Shown here: piece by piece, positions 44,048 to 52,551 of the stretch | How the letters are laid out: every line of letters starts with the position of its first letter | Numbering within the stretch: position 1 is the stretch's first letter | Assembly: GCA_963810775.1 (NCBI GenBank) | Contig: CAWEOT010000015.1 | Location: 124,001-188,000, forward strand | Length of the DNA stretch: 64,000 bases | DNA from: DATBVX01 sp963810775 | GTDB taxonomy: Bacteria; Pseudomonadota; Gammaproteobacteria; Steroidobacterales; Steroidobacteraceae | Direction of reading: 5' to 3' | Notes under the pieces: generated by a model | Told to the model about the DNA's origin: nothing | The model's input: the letters and a program-made list of their open reading frames with translations, nothing else | The model's database searches: none | Position numbers and translations under genes: made by a program

Positions 44048-44899
44048 TTATGGGGGGCTGGCTGCGTCTGCTGTCGTTGCGAGGCCGGGCACGTCGAAGC
44101 TGTGCGCGAACGTCGCGTCGTCACTGTCGCGAACGGCGACATTGAGCTTGCCCTTCTTTTGCGGCACGAAGCCAAAAATGATCACCGGATCCGTGCTGAT
44201 CGAAATGTCGGAATCGAGGTGAAACACCCGGCTGCCTTCATAAGTGACCTCGGTGCTCTTGATGAAGCGCGCGGGCGTGTAGAAGCGCGTGACCTGGTTC
44301 ATCTGCATGCCGTTGAAATTCGGATGACGGATCATGAGCTGCGCCTGGATCGGCTTGCCGGCCGCAAAGTCTCCAAGCAGCCGCAGTTTCATGCGGCCCA
44401 TTTCCTTCAGCGCTTCCTCTTCCGATGAGCCTGCGGGCGCCGAGCAACCACCGGCGGCCTTCACAAACTTTTCGCTGAGATAGAGTTGCCCATCCTGGGT
44501 CTCCGCAACCGCGTGCATGAGCGTGTACTCATCCACGCGCACGCGGAGCTTTATGCTGCGCGTGTCCGCTCTCGGCCCGAATGTGATATGTGCCGAGAGC
44601 GGCGATGGATTGTTGTCGATGATCAGGTAAACGGCTTTTACCGGCTTATTGCCGACGAGCTGCAAGCCAACCGGGACCAGCGCAGCGTCGAGCGCGCGCG
44701 GAGGGACATCGAGCTCGATGACACCGCTCCCATCGCGCGTCTTGCGATCGCCGAAGATGGCCTCCTGCAGCGTCTTCCAGCGCTCGGCGCGCGCGGCGGC
44801 CTCGTCAGCCGGGACCTGTGCCTCGGAAAGCGTGGTGAAAGATGCGAGAACGCAGATCGTTGCCGCCAGCATCGAACCCTTGAGCGTCACCATGTCCAA
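44048..44899 (-). CDS. Quinoprotein dehydrogenase-associated SoxYZ-like carrier
   Basis: A 283-residue exported protein fusing a SoxY-like and a SoxZ-like domain. The first part has 'SGVIELDVPPRALDAALVPVGLQL' and 'VYLIIDNNPSPLSAHITFGP'. It ends with the carrier cysteine in 'KAAGGCSAPAG' (SoxY has GGCGG). The second part has 'IQAQLMIRHPNFNGMQMNQVTRFYTPARFIKSTEV', broken over about 190-225, and 'SISTDPVIIFGFVPQKKGKLNV', as in SoxZ. In the sulfur-oxidation system SoxYZ carries the substrate on that cysteine. The fused version belongs to alcohol-oxidising quinoprotein loci. It is flanked by the other two members of the relay set. Confidence 0.88.
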   Translation of the reverse strand: MDMVTLKGSMLAATICVLASFTTLSEAQVPADEAAARAERWKTLQEAIFGDRKTRDGSGVIELDVPPRALDAALVPVGLQLVGNKPVKAVYLIIDNNPSPLSAHITFGPRADTRSIKLRVRVDEYTLMHAVAETQDGQLYLSEKFVKAAGGCSAPAGSSEEEALKEMGRMKLRLLGDFAAGKPIQAQLMIRHPNFNGMQMNQVTRFYTPARFIKSTEVTYEGSRVFHLDSDISISTDPVIIFGFVPQKKGKLNVAVRDSDDATFAHSFDVPGLATTADAASPP

Positions 44900-44963
44900 T
44901 CCTCGAGTCCGTACCTGCGCAGCATACCGCTCCTGCGCGCCCCGACGAAGTGCCGCTGCTCAG

Positions 44964-45908
44964 TTACTCCCATTCGAGTTCTTTGTAGGCTTTCGTGACG
45001 TTGTGGCCGTGATATTCATCGAACAGGGCCCACCGACCGCGCTCTGATTGCGCGACGGTCTGAACGGCATCGCCTATTTCCAGGCCCTTCGCGACGGCCT
45101 GGCGCGTCTCGCTCAACAGGACCTGCAGATAGCGCTCGAGGTCCGAGGTTCCCGAAGGCCAGCTTACTGATGCCGGCCCGTGACCGGGAACAGCACGCCT
45201 CGCGTTCAGTTTCTTTAGTGCGCCGAGTTCTTGTAGCCAGCCCGTGATGCTGCCATCGAGCGATGGAACACGACGCACGAAGACGAGATCAGAAGGCAGG
45301 AGCGTGGCGGTTTGTGGATCGAACACGCTCAGGTCGCAGTCGGTGTGCGCAATGGAATGGGCGGTGAGCGACAGAACTCGGCCGCCGAGATCGATTTCAG
45401 TGCGTTCCTTCACGAGCAGCGTCGGTTCAACGACCGGGCCGGCTGCACCTTGTCCCAGGACCTTCTCGAGCCGGGTGCGGTAGTACTCGCCACGCTGAGC
45501 GAGCGCATAGGGAAGGCGCGCGTGCCCGACAAACGTCGGCTTGTCCGACGTGAAGGCACCCGCGCCGAAAATGTGATCCGGGTGCACGTGGGAGAGAATC
45601 ACGTACCGAATTGGGAGTTTCGTCACCTCACGAATGGCTTCGCGCAGTTTCGTTCCATCTTGGAGACTGCCGCCTGGATCTGCGACCGCCACCGCCTCGC
45701 GTCCGATGATGAAGCCGATATTTGCGATCGCGCCGGCGTTCTGTGCGGTCGTCTCCTCGTCCACGCCACTACGGACATGAATGCCAGGCGCGACCTCCTG
45801 CACGTTGATGGCATTCGAACCGGCGCTCGCTGCGAGACTGGGCAGACAACAGAGACATCCGCCGCCCAGCAAGACCTCGCGTCGCGTAAAAAGAGAGGTG
45901 CCAACCAT
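44964..45908 (-). CDS. Quinoprotein relay system zinc metallohydrolase (MBL fold)
   Basis: A 314-residue metallo-beta-lactamase-fold protein with a twin-arginine-like signal ('FTRREVLLGGGCLCCLPSLAASAG'). Zinc ligands are in 'YVILSHVHPDHIFGAGAF' (HxHxDH), 'TAHSIAHTDCDLSVF' and 'RRAVPGHGPASVSWP'. These match the SoxH-like hydrolases of quinoprotein loci. ATG 45908 is assumed; ATG 45935 adds nine residues. It is first in the minus-strand set with the SoxYZ-like and CXXCW proteins. It is divergent from the ECF sigma gene at 46037. The dehydrogenase expected to belong to this set is not in the window. Confidence 0.85.
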   Translation of the reverse strand: MVGTSLFTRREVLLGGGCLCCLPSLAASAGSNAINVQEVAPGIHVRSGVDEETTAQNAGAIANIGFIIGREAVAVADPGGSLQDGTKLREAIREVTKLPIRYVILSHVHPDHIFGAGAFTSDKPTFVGHARLPYALAQRGEYYRTRLEKVLGQGAAGPVVEPTLLVKERTEIDLGGRVLSLTAHSIAHTDCDLSVFDPQTATLLPSDLVFVRRVPSLDGSITGWLQELGALKKLNARRAVPGHGPASVSWPSGTSDLERYLQVLLSETRQAVAKGLEIGDAVQTVAQSERGRWALFDEYHGHNVTKAYKELEWE

Positions 45909-46036
45909 CCTCTCTATGTAGGGAATGAGCCGCATCGCGTCAATGGCACGGGCGGTTCCTCGGCGGCAGTAGTCGAGGCTGTCAGCTATCATGCCCCCGG
46001 CAGTCAGCAGCGCTGGCATGTAACGGGGGAGGCGCC

Positions 46037-46597
46037 TTGGGGGACGTCACCGTCTTGCTCGAACGCGCGCATCAGGGCGATGCCCAGGCGAGCAATGAGC
46101 TGTTCGCGAGCGTCTACAGTGAGTTGAATCGCCTGGCTCGCCAAAAAATAGCGCGCGAAACGGCGTTTACCGACCTGGATGCGGCGGGCCTGGTACACGA
46201 GGCCTATCTCTGTCTGGTTCGTCAGCCGGAAATCCCCGGCGGCAACCGACGCATGTTCTACGCCTATGCTGCGGGCGTCATGCGCAGCGTCATCATCGAC
46301 TATGTACGCAAACGCGGTGCTCAGAAGCGCGGTCGGGGCGACATTCACGTCACCCTGACGGGCAACGACCCCGGAGTCGAGCTACCCGCGCCAGAAGTGG
46401 AGGCGCTGGACGCTGCACTTCAGCAGTTGGCACGGATCGACGGACGTGCCCACCAGATCGTGGAGATGCGATATTTCGCGGGGCTCTCTATAGAAGAGAT
46501 CGCCGAAGTGCTGGACACCTCGCCCGCGACGGTGAAGCGCGACTGGCAAAAGGCGCGCGCATTTCTCTACAAGGTCCTGCAACCCGGCGCCGACTAG
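46037..46597 (+). CDS. ECF-type RNA polymerase sigma factor (kinase-associated subfamily)
   Basis: A 186-residue sigma factor. Region 2 is 'VTVLLERAHQGDAQASNELFASVYSELNRLARQKI'-like sequence (residues 4-38) with 'LVHEAYLCLVRQ' and 'RRMFYAYAAGVMRSVIIDYVRKR'. Region 4 is 'RIDGRAHQIVEMRYFAGLSIEEIAEVLDTSPATVKRDWQKARAFL', split at residue 150. The pattern belongs to the ECF subfamily found beside Ser/Thr kinases. The start is TTG at 46037 with GGGGGAGG six bases upstream. The kinase gene begins one base after this stop. Members of this type lack a separate anti-sigma factor and may be switched by kinase phosphorylation. Confidence 0.88.
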   Translation: MGDVTVLLERAHQGDAQASNELFASVYSELNRLARQKIARETAFTDLDAAGLVHEAYLCLVRQPEIPGGNRRMFYAYAAGVMRSVIIDYVRKRGAQKRGRGDIHVTLTGNDPGVELPAPEVEALDAALQQLARIDGRAHQIVEMRYFAGLSIEEIAEVLDTSPATVKRDWQKARAFLYKVLQPGAD

Positions 46598-46598
46598 C

Positions 46599-49262
46599 AT
46601 GGACGTCGCACAGCCATCGGCAGAGGTCTGGCGCGAAGCACTGGCCCTTTTCGAGCGCCTGCTGGCATTGGGGCCACAGAATCGGGAGCAGGAACTGGCC
46701 GGGCTGGCCGAGGCGCGACCCGATCTGTATCCGCATGTCCTCACGCTTCTCGGCGCAGATCGCGCTGCGGAGGTTGGTGAGTTTCTCGCCGGCGACGCGG
46801 CAATGGACGCTGGCATTAAGTCTGACGTTTCTGAGGCGCTTCTCGAGGCGGGCACTCGTTTCGGCGCCTATCAGCTCGAGCGACAGGTGGGTCTCGGCGG
46901 GATGGGCGAGGTCTGGCTGGCGCGCCGTATCGACGGCCGGTTCGAAGGCGCCGTCGCCCTGAAGGTTCTGCACGCGCATGTTGCGCAGTCCGCAGCCCGC
47001 GAACGCTTTGTTCGCGAGGGCAAAATTCTGGGTCAGCTTTCACATCCCCATATCGCTCGTCTGCTGGACGCGGGCGCGACATCGATGGGCGTTCTGTATT
47101 TCGTTCTCGAATACGTCGAGGGCAAGCCGATCGATCAATGGTGCGACGAGCAGAACCTTGATGTTCCGACCCGACTGCGCCTTTTCCTGCAAGCGTGTGA
47201 CGCGGTTTCGCACGCACACACTCATCTCGTCATTCACCGGGACCTGAAGCCGCCCAACATCCTGGTAACCGCGCAGGGTGAGATCAAATTGCTCGATTTT
47301 GGCATTGCGAAGCTCGTTGAGCCGGAAAAGCCCGCTGAAGAAACGGAGCTCACGCGCCTGAGTGGGCGGGCGCTGACGCCGGATTTCGCTGCCCCGGAAC
47401 AGATCCTGGGCCAACCCGTGACGACCGCGACCGATGTCTATTCACTGGGCATCCTGTTGTATGTGTTGCTGTGCGGCCGCAGACCCTACAGCCGGCAACA
47501 CATGACGGGGCGGGAGCTGGAGCATGACGTACTGACGGCGGAGGCAATCCCTCTGGGTCGTGCCACGCTTGCAGGCGACGACGCGAACGCGATTGCCGCG
47601 CAGCGCAGCTCGACCCCCAAGAAGCTCAAACGCGCACTGTCCGGCGACTTGAACACGATCGTCGCCAAGGCGCTGCAGGCCGAACCAGGTCGCCGCTACG
47701 CAACTGTGGAGCAATTGTCGGCCGATGTGGGGCGCTATCTCTCGGGACAACCTGTACTCGCCGTTCGCGACACCTGGTCATACCGCACTCGCAAGTTCGT
47801 CACACGACACGTCGTCGGTGTGAGTGTAGGGATCTCGAGCGTGCTGCTTCTGGCTGGTTTTGCGGTTGCAATGTATGCGCAGATGCAGCGCACTGCGCGT
47901 GAGCGCGTTCGCGCAGAGCAGGTGTCGTCCTTCCTGGTCGACCTGTTCGAACTTTCGGATCCCTACAAAGGTAGCGGCAACGAGGTGACCGCGCGACAAC
48001 TGCTGGACATCGGCACGAAGCGCGTGGAGTCACGATTCGCCGCCCAACCTGAGACCCGCGCCGCGCTGCTGGGAACGATGGGGCGCGTGTACAACCGTCT
48101 CGGTCTTGCTGGTGAGGCGCGGCCGCTGCTGGAGAAGGCTCTCCAGGGCCAGATCGAGATTCACGGGCGCGAGCACCCGGACGTCGCTGCGTTACTCAAT
48201 GAGATCGGCAATGCATTGGCCGACGAAGGGCAGCTCGAGCTCGCCGAAGCCCGGCTACAGGAAGCGTTGCAGATGCGGCGCAGGCTGCTGGGGGCGGACG
48301 CTGCCGAAGTTGCGGAGACGCTCATGGCTCTGGGCCGGGTTGCGTTTGATCGGGGCGAGCAGAAAGTTGCAGAGCAGTACTATCGCGACAGTCTCGCCCT
48401 GTACGTGCGCCGCGGACTGCAGTCAACGACTGAGGCCGCGCAGGCCATGAACGAGCTGGCCAGCCTGCTCACTTTCGTCGGTCGCTACGATGAGGCAGCC
48501 CAGCTCCTCCATGACGCGCTCAAAATCGATCGGGCCGCCTTTGGTGAGGACTACCCGGGCGCCATCATGGAGACCCACAACCTGGCCTTCGTGCTGCAGA
48601 TGCAAGGCAAGTTTGCGGAGGCGGAGCCGTTGTTCCTCAAGTCCAACGAGCAGTTGCGGCGCGTGCTGGGCCCCGAGCATCAGTACACAATCGACGCGCT
48701 CGCCAACTATGGACGCTTCCTGCGCCGCAAGGGCGACCTCGTCGGAGCAGAAAAGGTGCTGCGCGAGGTGCTCGACCTGAATCTCCGTAATCGCCCCACG
48801 CACGCCACTGTCGGCACGAGTCAGGCCAACCTCGCAATTCTCCTCCACGATGCTGGCCGGTTGAGCGAGGCAGAAGCGCAATTCCGCGCGGCGCTTGAGA
48901 CATACACCAAGGCATTGCCGCCGAATCATACGTCCTTCGCGCCAGCTCTCGCGGGCCTTGGTCGTGTGCTCGTCGATGAAGGGCGCACCGCTGAGGCGGT
49001 CCCGCTTCTCAGGCACGCAACTGAGATCGCGACTGCCACGATGCCGGCGGACAGCCCGATGCTGGCAATTGCTCGCAGCTCGCTCGCCAGCGCGTTGGTT
49101 GAGATGCGCCAGTACGATGAGGCGGAATCGTTGCTGCGTGACAGCTACCCAATCGTGATCGCCACTCAAGGGAATGCAAGTGCCGTCGTTCGCCAGGCGC
49201 GCAAGGCGCAGGCAGAACTCCAGCGCGTGCGTGCCGGGGGCGCGAATCCTGGTACAGGGTAG
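46599..49262 (+). CDS. Membrane Ser/Thr protein kinase with TPR sensor domain
   Basis: An 887-residue PknB-type kinase. The glycine loop is 'VGLGGMGEVWLA' (97-108), the ATP lysine Lys122 in 'VALKVL', the catalytic loop 'VIHRDLKPPNILV' (His213-Arg-Asp215), the magnesium loop 'LLDFGIAKLV' (Asp233) and the 'APEQ' motif near 265. One transmembrane helix follows (about 405-427). Residues 440-870 are TPRs with a 42-residue repeat ('EARPLLEKAL', 'AEARLQEALQMRRRLLG', 'AEPLFLKSNEQLRRVLG'). This protein is encoded one base after the ECF sigma gene and is likely to phosphorylate or otherwise control it. The region just after the membrane helix resembles the equivalent region of the STAND protein at 0.9-4.5 kb. 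Confidence 0.93.
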   Translation: MDVAQPSAEVWREALALFERLLALGPQNREQELAGLAEARPDLYPHVLTLLGADRAAEVGEFLAGDAAMDAGIKSDVSEALLEAGTRFGAYQLERQVGLGGMGEVWLARRIDGRFEGAVALKVLHAHVAQSAARERFVREGKILGQLSHPHIARLLDAGATSMGVLYFVLEYVEGKPIDQWCDEQNLDVPTRLRLFLQACDAVSHAHTHLVIHRDLKPPNILVTAQGEIKLLDFGIAKLVEPEKPAEETELTRLSGRALTPDFAAPEQILGQPVTTATDVYSLGILLYVLLCGRRPYSRQHMTGRELEHDVLTAEAIPLGRATLAGDDANAIAAQRSSTPKKLKRALSGDLNTIVAKALQAEPGRRYATVEQLSADVGRYLSGQPVLAVRDTWSYRTRKFVTRHVVGVSVGISSVLLLAGFAVAMYAQMQRTARERVRAEQVSSFLVDLFELSDPYKGSGNEVTARQLLDIGTKRVESRFAAQPETRAALLGTMGRVYNRLGLAGEARPLLEKALQGQIEIHGREHPDVAALLNEIGNALADEGQLELAEARLQEALQMRRRLLGADAAEVAETLMALGRVAFDRGEQKVAEQYYRDSLALYVRRGLQSTTEAAQAMNELASLLTFVGRYDEAAQLLHDALKIDRAAFGEDYPGAIMETHNLAFVLQMQGKFAEAEPLFLKSNEQLRRVLGPEHQYTIDALANYGRFLRRKGDLVGAEKVLREVLDLNLRNRPTHATVGTSQANLAILLHDAGRLSEAEAQFRAALETYTKALPPNHTSFAPALAGLGRVLVDEGRTAEAVPLLRHATEIATATMPADSPMLAIARSSLASALVEMRQYDEAESLLRDSYPIVIATQGNASAVVRQARKAQAELQRVRAGGANPGTG

Positions 49263-49315
49263 CGCTGCGGTGGCGACGCGCAGTTCCGATCGCTCGGCGT
49301 TTGCGGTCCGGTTGT

Positions 49316-49567
49316 CTATCCGACGCTGACGGTGCCCGGAGGAAACGTCAATTCGCCTCGGTCGTCGAGCTTGCCTTTGAGTTCTGTGTTGTCAGGCAGG
49401 GTGATAACTACGTCCGTGCCCGGGGTGATACGCCCGTCCGGCCGCACCCCCTTGATGCTGACGGCGCCGCCAGAGAGGATCTCGACGACCGCGACGTCGG
49501 AAACGTCGATGCCTTGACGGCCCTTGACCTTGGCGTTGCGGACGGGGCCGAGTTTCATTTTGGCCAT
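49316..49567 (-). CDS. Small hypothetical protein
   Basis: An 83-residue product with many beta-strand-like segments ('GIDVSDVAVVEILSGGAVSIKGVRP', 'DGRITPGTDVVITLPDNTEL', 'GELTFPPGTVSVG') and no signal peptide or membrane segment. The sequence is not low-complexity, which supports a real gene, but I do not recognise the family. The start is ATG 49567; the frame extends farther upstream without coding character. It lies alone, convergent with the kinase gene. Confidence 0.55.
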   Translation of the reverse strand: MAKMKLGPVRNAKVKGRQGIDVSDVAVVEILSGGAVSIKGVRPDGRITPGTDVVITLPDNTELKGKLDDRGELTFPPGTVSVG

Positions 49568-49831
49568 TGGTTTTCTCCCACTGCTGCTGCGTGTTTGTGT
49601 TGACCCACGGTCGCGTGGCCTGCGCTGATTCGCCGACGCGCTGCGCCGCAGACGGCGTCGGCCGAGCTTATAACACCCACTGCATCTCGGCGCATTCCGA
49701 ACCGTCGTTCCTCCGAACCCCAAAAGCGTGAGCCGAATTCGAGCCGCTTTGCGTCTGTATTCGTGAAGGTCAGATGCGGAGCGTTGTTGCACCGCAGTCG
49801 GCCACAGACGTAAAACCGGGAGGAATTCGCC

Positions 49832-50668
49832 ATGAAACGCTATCAATTGCTTGCCCCTTTCCTTGGTGTCGCACTCACGCTGGCGGCGGACATCGCGATG
49901 TGTGCCGATGACAAACTGAACGTGCCCCACACTGCCGCTGCACAGACCTCCGCCAAACTGATTTCTCGTGCCGAACGCGCAATCAACGGCTTTGTTGCTG
50001 CTTGTGCAGTGCGTGACGCGCGGGGGCTGAGTGATGTGACCACGAGCCAGGTCCGCGTTGAGTACGCGCTGGATGAGCCGGGAACCTACCTCAGCATGGA
50101 TGCAAGTTCGCTGCTTGCGGCTTGCGCCGCGAACAATGCGGGTTCGCGGGTCTCGAATCTCTGGATCTTTCCGACCAATGACGCCAATACGGTGTTCGTT
50201 CAGTACGACGCGCAGTCGACTGAAACGGGATCACATGGGCAGCTGGCGCTGGTCGAATTGAAGGGTGACCGGATCGCAAGAATGCTCAACTTCGCGGCGG
50301 TACCCCAAGCGTTCGTGGCTCGCCTGGTTCACGGGGCAACGGCGGCGAACGATGGCAGGGCGGCCTTCAACAACCACTGCCGCACGTGTCATTCGGTGAA
50401 GCAGGGTGATCATCGCCTGGGGCCGTCCTTGTACGGAGTCTATGGTGCGGAAGCCGGGTCGATACCCGGCTACCGCAAGTCGGAGCGGGGGTTTTCGGCG
50501 TCGGGAATCATCTGGGACGAGCTGACTCTCGATAGATTCATCGCCAATCCCGATCAGGTCATTTCGAACAACAGCATGAAGCCCTACACCGGCATCGCGG
50601 ACGCCGATGTGCGCAAGAAGATCATCGATTACCTGAAATCGAATCGTGATCTGCAAGGCAAGCAGTGA
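49832..50668 (+). CDS. Class I cytochrome c with N-terminal accessory domain
   Basis: A 278-residue exported protein (signal 'LLAPFLGVALTLAADIAMCA'). Residues 35-165 look like an uncharacterised alpha+beta domain ('YALDEPGTYLSMDASSLLAAC', 'NTVFVQYDAQSTETGSHGQLALVELKGDRIAR' in part). The last 100 residues are a class I cytochrome c with a haem site 'CRTCH' (183-187), 'GPSLYGVYGAEAGSIPGYR' and the axial Met in 'SNNSMKPYTGI'. It should carry one haem and act in periplasmic electron transfer. The ATG at 49832 has a strong GGGAGGA. The N-terminal addition is unusual for a small cytochrome. Confidence 0.85.
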   Translation: MKRYQLLAPFLGVALTLAADIAMCADDKLNVPHTAAAQTSAKLISRAERAINGFVAACAVRDARGLSDVTTSQVRVEYALDEPGTYLSMDASSLLAACAANNAGSRVSNLWIFPTNDANTVFVQYDAQSTETGSHGQLALVELKGDRIARMLNFAAVPQAFVARLVHGATAANDGRAAFNNHCRTCHSVKQGDHRLGPSLYGVYGAEAGSIPGYRKSERGFSASGIIWDELTLDRFIANPDQVISNNSMKPYTGIADADVRKKIIDYLKSNRDLQGKQ

Positions 50669-50705
50669 TAGCGCTGATTTCGAGAAGCTCAATTGCCAAG
50701 GGATC

Positions 50706-51386
50706 TCAGCTCGCCGTGTCGATCCAAGCCCTCAGCTCGCGCAGCAGTTCGCTCCTGACCTGAGCATCATTTCGTCCGGTGCGTGCCGGCACATGAAACG
50801 AGTGATCGGCATCGGCAAATAGTTTCAGCGTGGCGCGCTTCCCGAGCCGCTCGATGACCGGCTCGAGCAGATCCAAGTCTGCGAATTCGTCCCGCCTACC
50901 CTGGAGAAACAGCATCGGGATCTGCACCTTTGAAAGGTGCTCGGCTCGCTGATCGGAAGGCTTCCCTGGCGGATGCAGTGGAAATCCGAAGAACACGAGG
51001 CCGCGGACTCCCGCAAGCGCAGAAGCCGCTTGCGCCTGCGATGTCATTCGCCCGCCGAAGGACTTACCACCGGCAAAAAGTGGCAAGTCTGGCGCGAGCC
51101 GAGCGGCCTCGGCGGTTGCAGCGCGGACCGTGGCATGACACAGCGCAGGTGGATCGGGCCGCCGGGAGCGTCGTTCCATGTAAGGAAATTGATAGCGCAG
51201 CGTGGCGATGTCGAGCGCGTGGAGTTCCGCGGCGACGGCTGCCATGAAGGGATGTTGCATGCCGGCGCCAGCCCCATGGGCCAGGACGAGACAACCTCTG
51301 GCATCCGCTGGACGCAGCAGCAGTCCGGAGACGCGGTGCGCATCGCTGACGCCGATCGTTACGGGTTCTGCAGCTGAGCCGGCCAC
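50706..51386 (-). CDS. Alpha/beta hydrolase of the dienelactone-hydrolase/KANL3-Tex30 type
   Basis: A protein of about 226 residues. It contains 'CLVLAHGAGAGMQHPFMAAVAAEL', 'DIATLRYQFPYMERRSRRPD', the nucleophile region 'PLFAGGKSFGGRMTSQ' (Ser in GKSFG), 'VFFGFPLHPPGKP', 'IPMLFLQGRRDEFAD' and the His in 'ADHSFHVPARTG'. These proteins hydrolyse small esters or act as general serine hydrolases. The start is not sure. I use GTG 51386, which begins the conserved part; the open frame goes back to ATG 51515, but that part is not conserved. It converges with the cytochrome gene and is divergent from the SRPBCC gene. Confidence 0.72.
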   Translation of the reverse strand: MAGSAAEPVTIGVSDAHRVSGLLLRPADARGCLVLAHGAGAGMQHPFMAAVAAELHALDIATLRYQFPYMERRSRRPDPPALCHATVRAATAEAARLAPDLPLFAGGKSFGGRMTSQAQAASALAGVRGLVFFGFPLHPPGKPSDQRAEHLSKVQIPMLFLQGRRDEFADLDLLEPVIERLGKRATLKLFADADHSFHVPARTGRNDAQVRSELLRELRAWIDTAS

Positions 51387-51537
51387 CTCGCTAGTATGTT
51401 CTACGTGGGTCGGATTGTGAGCGTTGCGCCGAGGACCGTGATTCGCTGTGACTCCGGTATAGTGACGCGCCGGGCGGGTCTGCGGGGTTGCGCAGGCCGG
51501 GCAAACTCCTCGCATAAATCGTCAAAGGGGAACATGT

Positions 51538-52065
51538 ATGAAGAAGAGTCTCGCCATGGTGGCACTGTTCGCTATGGCTGCTTGCGGATCCGCGCTCGCT
51601 GACCCGCCGAAGCCGCTGAGTGTCACCGAAACCATCGAAATCAAGGCGCCGGTCGAAAAGGTCTGGGCGACGATCAAGGATTACGACGGGCTGAACAAGT
51701 GGCATCCGGGCTTTGCCAAGGACGAGATCGTGAAAGGGACCAACAACACGCCGGGCGCGGTGCGCGCGCTGACGATAAAGGACGGGCCGACGTTCACGGA
51801 AGAGTTGCTTGCGTTCAGCGAGAAGAATCACTCGTACAAATACAAGATCATCGAGTCACCACTGCCCTTGCAGGACTACGTGTCCACGATTTCGCTGAAA
51901 GAAGGAAAGGACGGCACAACCGTGGTGACATGGGTTGGCCACTTCAAGCGCAAGAATCCCGCCGACAACCCACCGGAAGCCGAGAGCGACACCGGCGCGG
52001 TCAACCTGATCAAGGGTGTCTACCAGGGTGGCCTCAAGAACCTCAAGACGATGCTCGAGGGCTGA
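51538..52065 (+). CDS. Exported SRPBCC-family (polyketide cyclase/START-like) protein
   Basis: A 175-residue protein with a signal peptide ('LAMVALFAMAACGSALADPP'; the internal Cys is not a good lipobox). The mature part is an SRPBCC fold, as in polyketide cyclases and the START domain: 'SVTETIEIKAPVEKVWATIKDYDGLNKWHPGF', 'GAVRALTIKDG', 'YKYKIIESPLPLQDYVSTISL' and 'TVVTWVGHFKRKNP'. Such domains bind lipids or aromatic molecules in a deep pocket. The ATG is preceded by GGGGA. It stands alone on the plus strand. Confidence 0.85.
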   Translation: MKKSLAMVALFAMAACGSALADPPKPLSVTETIEIKAPVEKVWATIKDYDGLNKWHPGFAKDEIVKGTNNTPGAVRALTIKDGPTFTEELLAFSEKNHSYKYKIIESPLPLQDYVSTISLKEGKDGTTVVTWVGHFKRKNPADNPPEAESDTGAVNLIKGVYQGGLKNLKTMLEG

Positions 52066-52079
52066 CGGGACTGAAATGC

Positions 52080-52128
52080 ACGCCGGGGAAGTCGGCGGCA
52101 GCAGCTCGCTGCGCGATTTCCCCGGCGT
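52080..52128. terminator. Long hairpin between convergent genes
   Basis: ACGCCGGGGAA (52080-52090) and TTCCCCGGCGT (52118-52128) pair perfectly over 11 bp around a 27-base GC-rich loop. It lies between the SRPBCC stop and the EF-hand stop. No U-tract follows, so it may act as a two-way end or as an mRNA stabiliser. Confidence 0.55.
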
Positions 52129-52138
52129 CAAGCTGAAA

Positions 52139-52414
52139 TTACGGGTTCGGTGCCTTCATATGGTCGCGCGCCTTGTTGTATTCCTCGGCGCTCAATTTTC
52201 CGTCCATATCGTTATCGATCTCGCTGTAGCGTGAGGCCAGCAGGGACTGCGCCTTGGCTTCGTCCTTGCTGATGTTGCCATCGCCATTCGTGTCGAGGGT
52301 CGAGAATTCCGGCCACTCGTTGTTACCCGTCGCCTTTGTGGTCGCGTCTCCCGCGAACGCGGCCGAGCAGGCCAACACTGCGGCCAACGCCGCTACTTTC
52401 ATTGCTCCGTTCAT
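52139..52414 (-). CDS. Exported EF-hand calcium-binding protein
   Basis: A 91-residue exported protein ('MKVAALAAVLACSAAFAGD'). Two EF-hand loops are visible: residues 41-52 ('DTNGDGNISKDE') and 67-78 ('DNDMDGKLSAEE'), each with acidic residues at positions 1, 3, 5 and 12. It should bind two calcium ions in the periplasm. The ATG at 52414 has AAGGAGC eight bases upstream. Its role is unknown; small EF-hand proteins of this kind are common in the family Xanthomonadaceae and relatives. Confidence 0.88.
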   Translation of the reverse strand: MNGAMKVAALAAVLACSAAFAGDATTKATGNNEWPEFSTLDTNGDGNISKDEAKAQSLLASRYSEIDNDMDGKLSAEEYNKARDHMKAPNP

Positions 52415-52551
52415 ACGTGCTCCTTGTGGTCAGCTCCGTGATCAAGCCCGCAAACGCAGCGGGCTACTGGAAATACATGCAGTGCCCGTGCCAAAGAAGC
52501 CCGCTCTGCCACAGATCAGGGGGTTGGGATGCGCGCTATAGGCGTCGTCTG

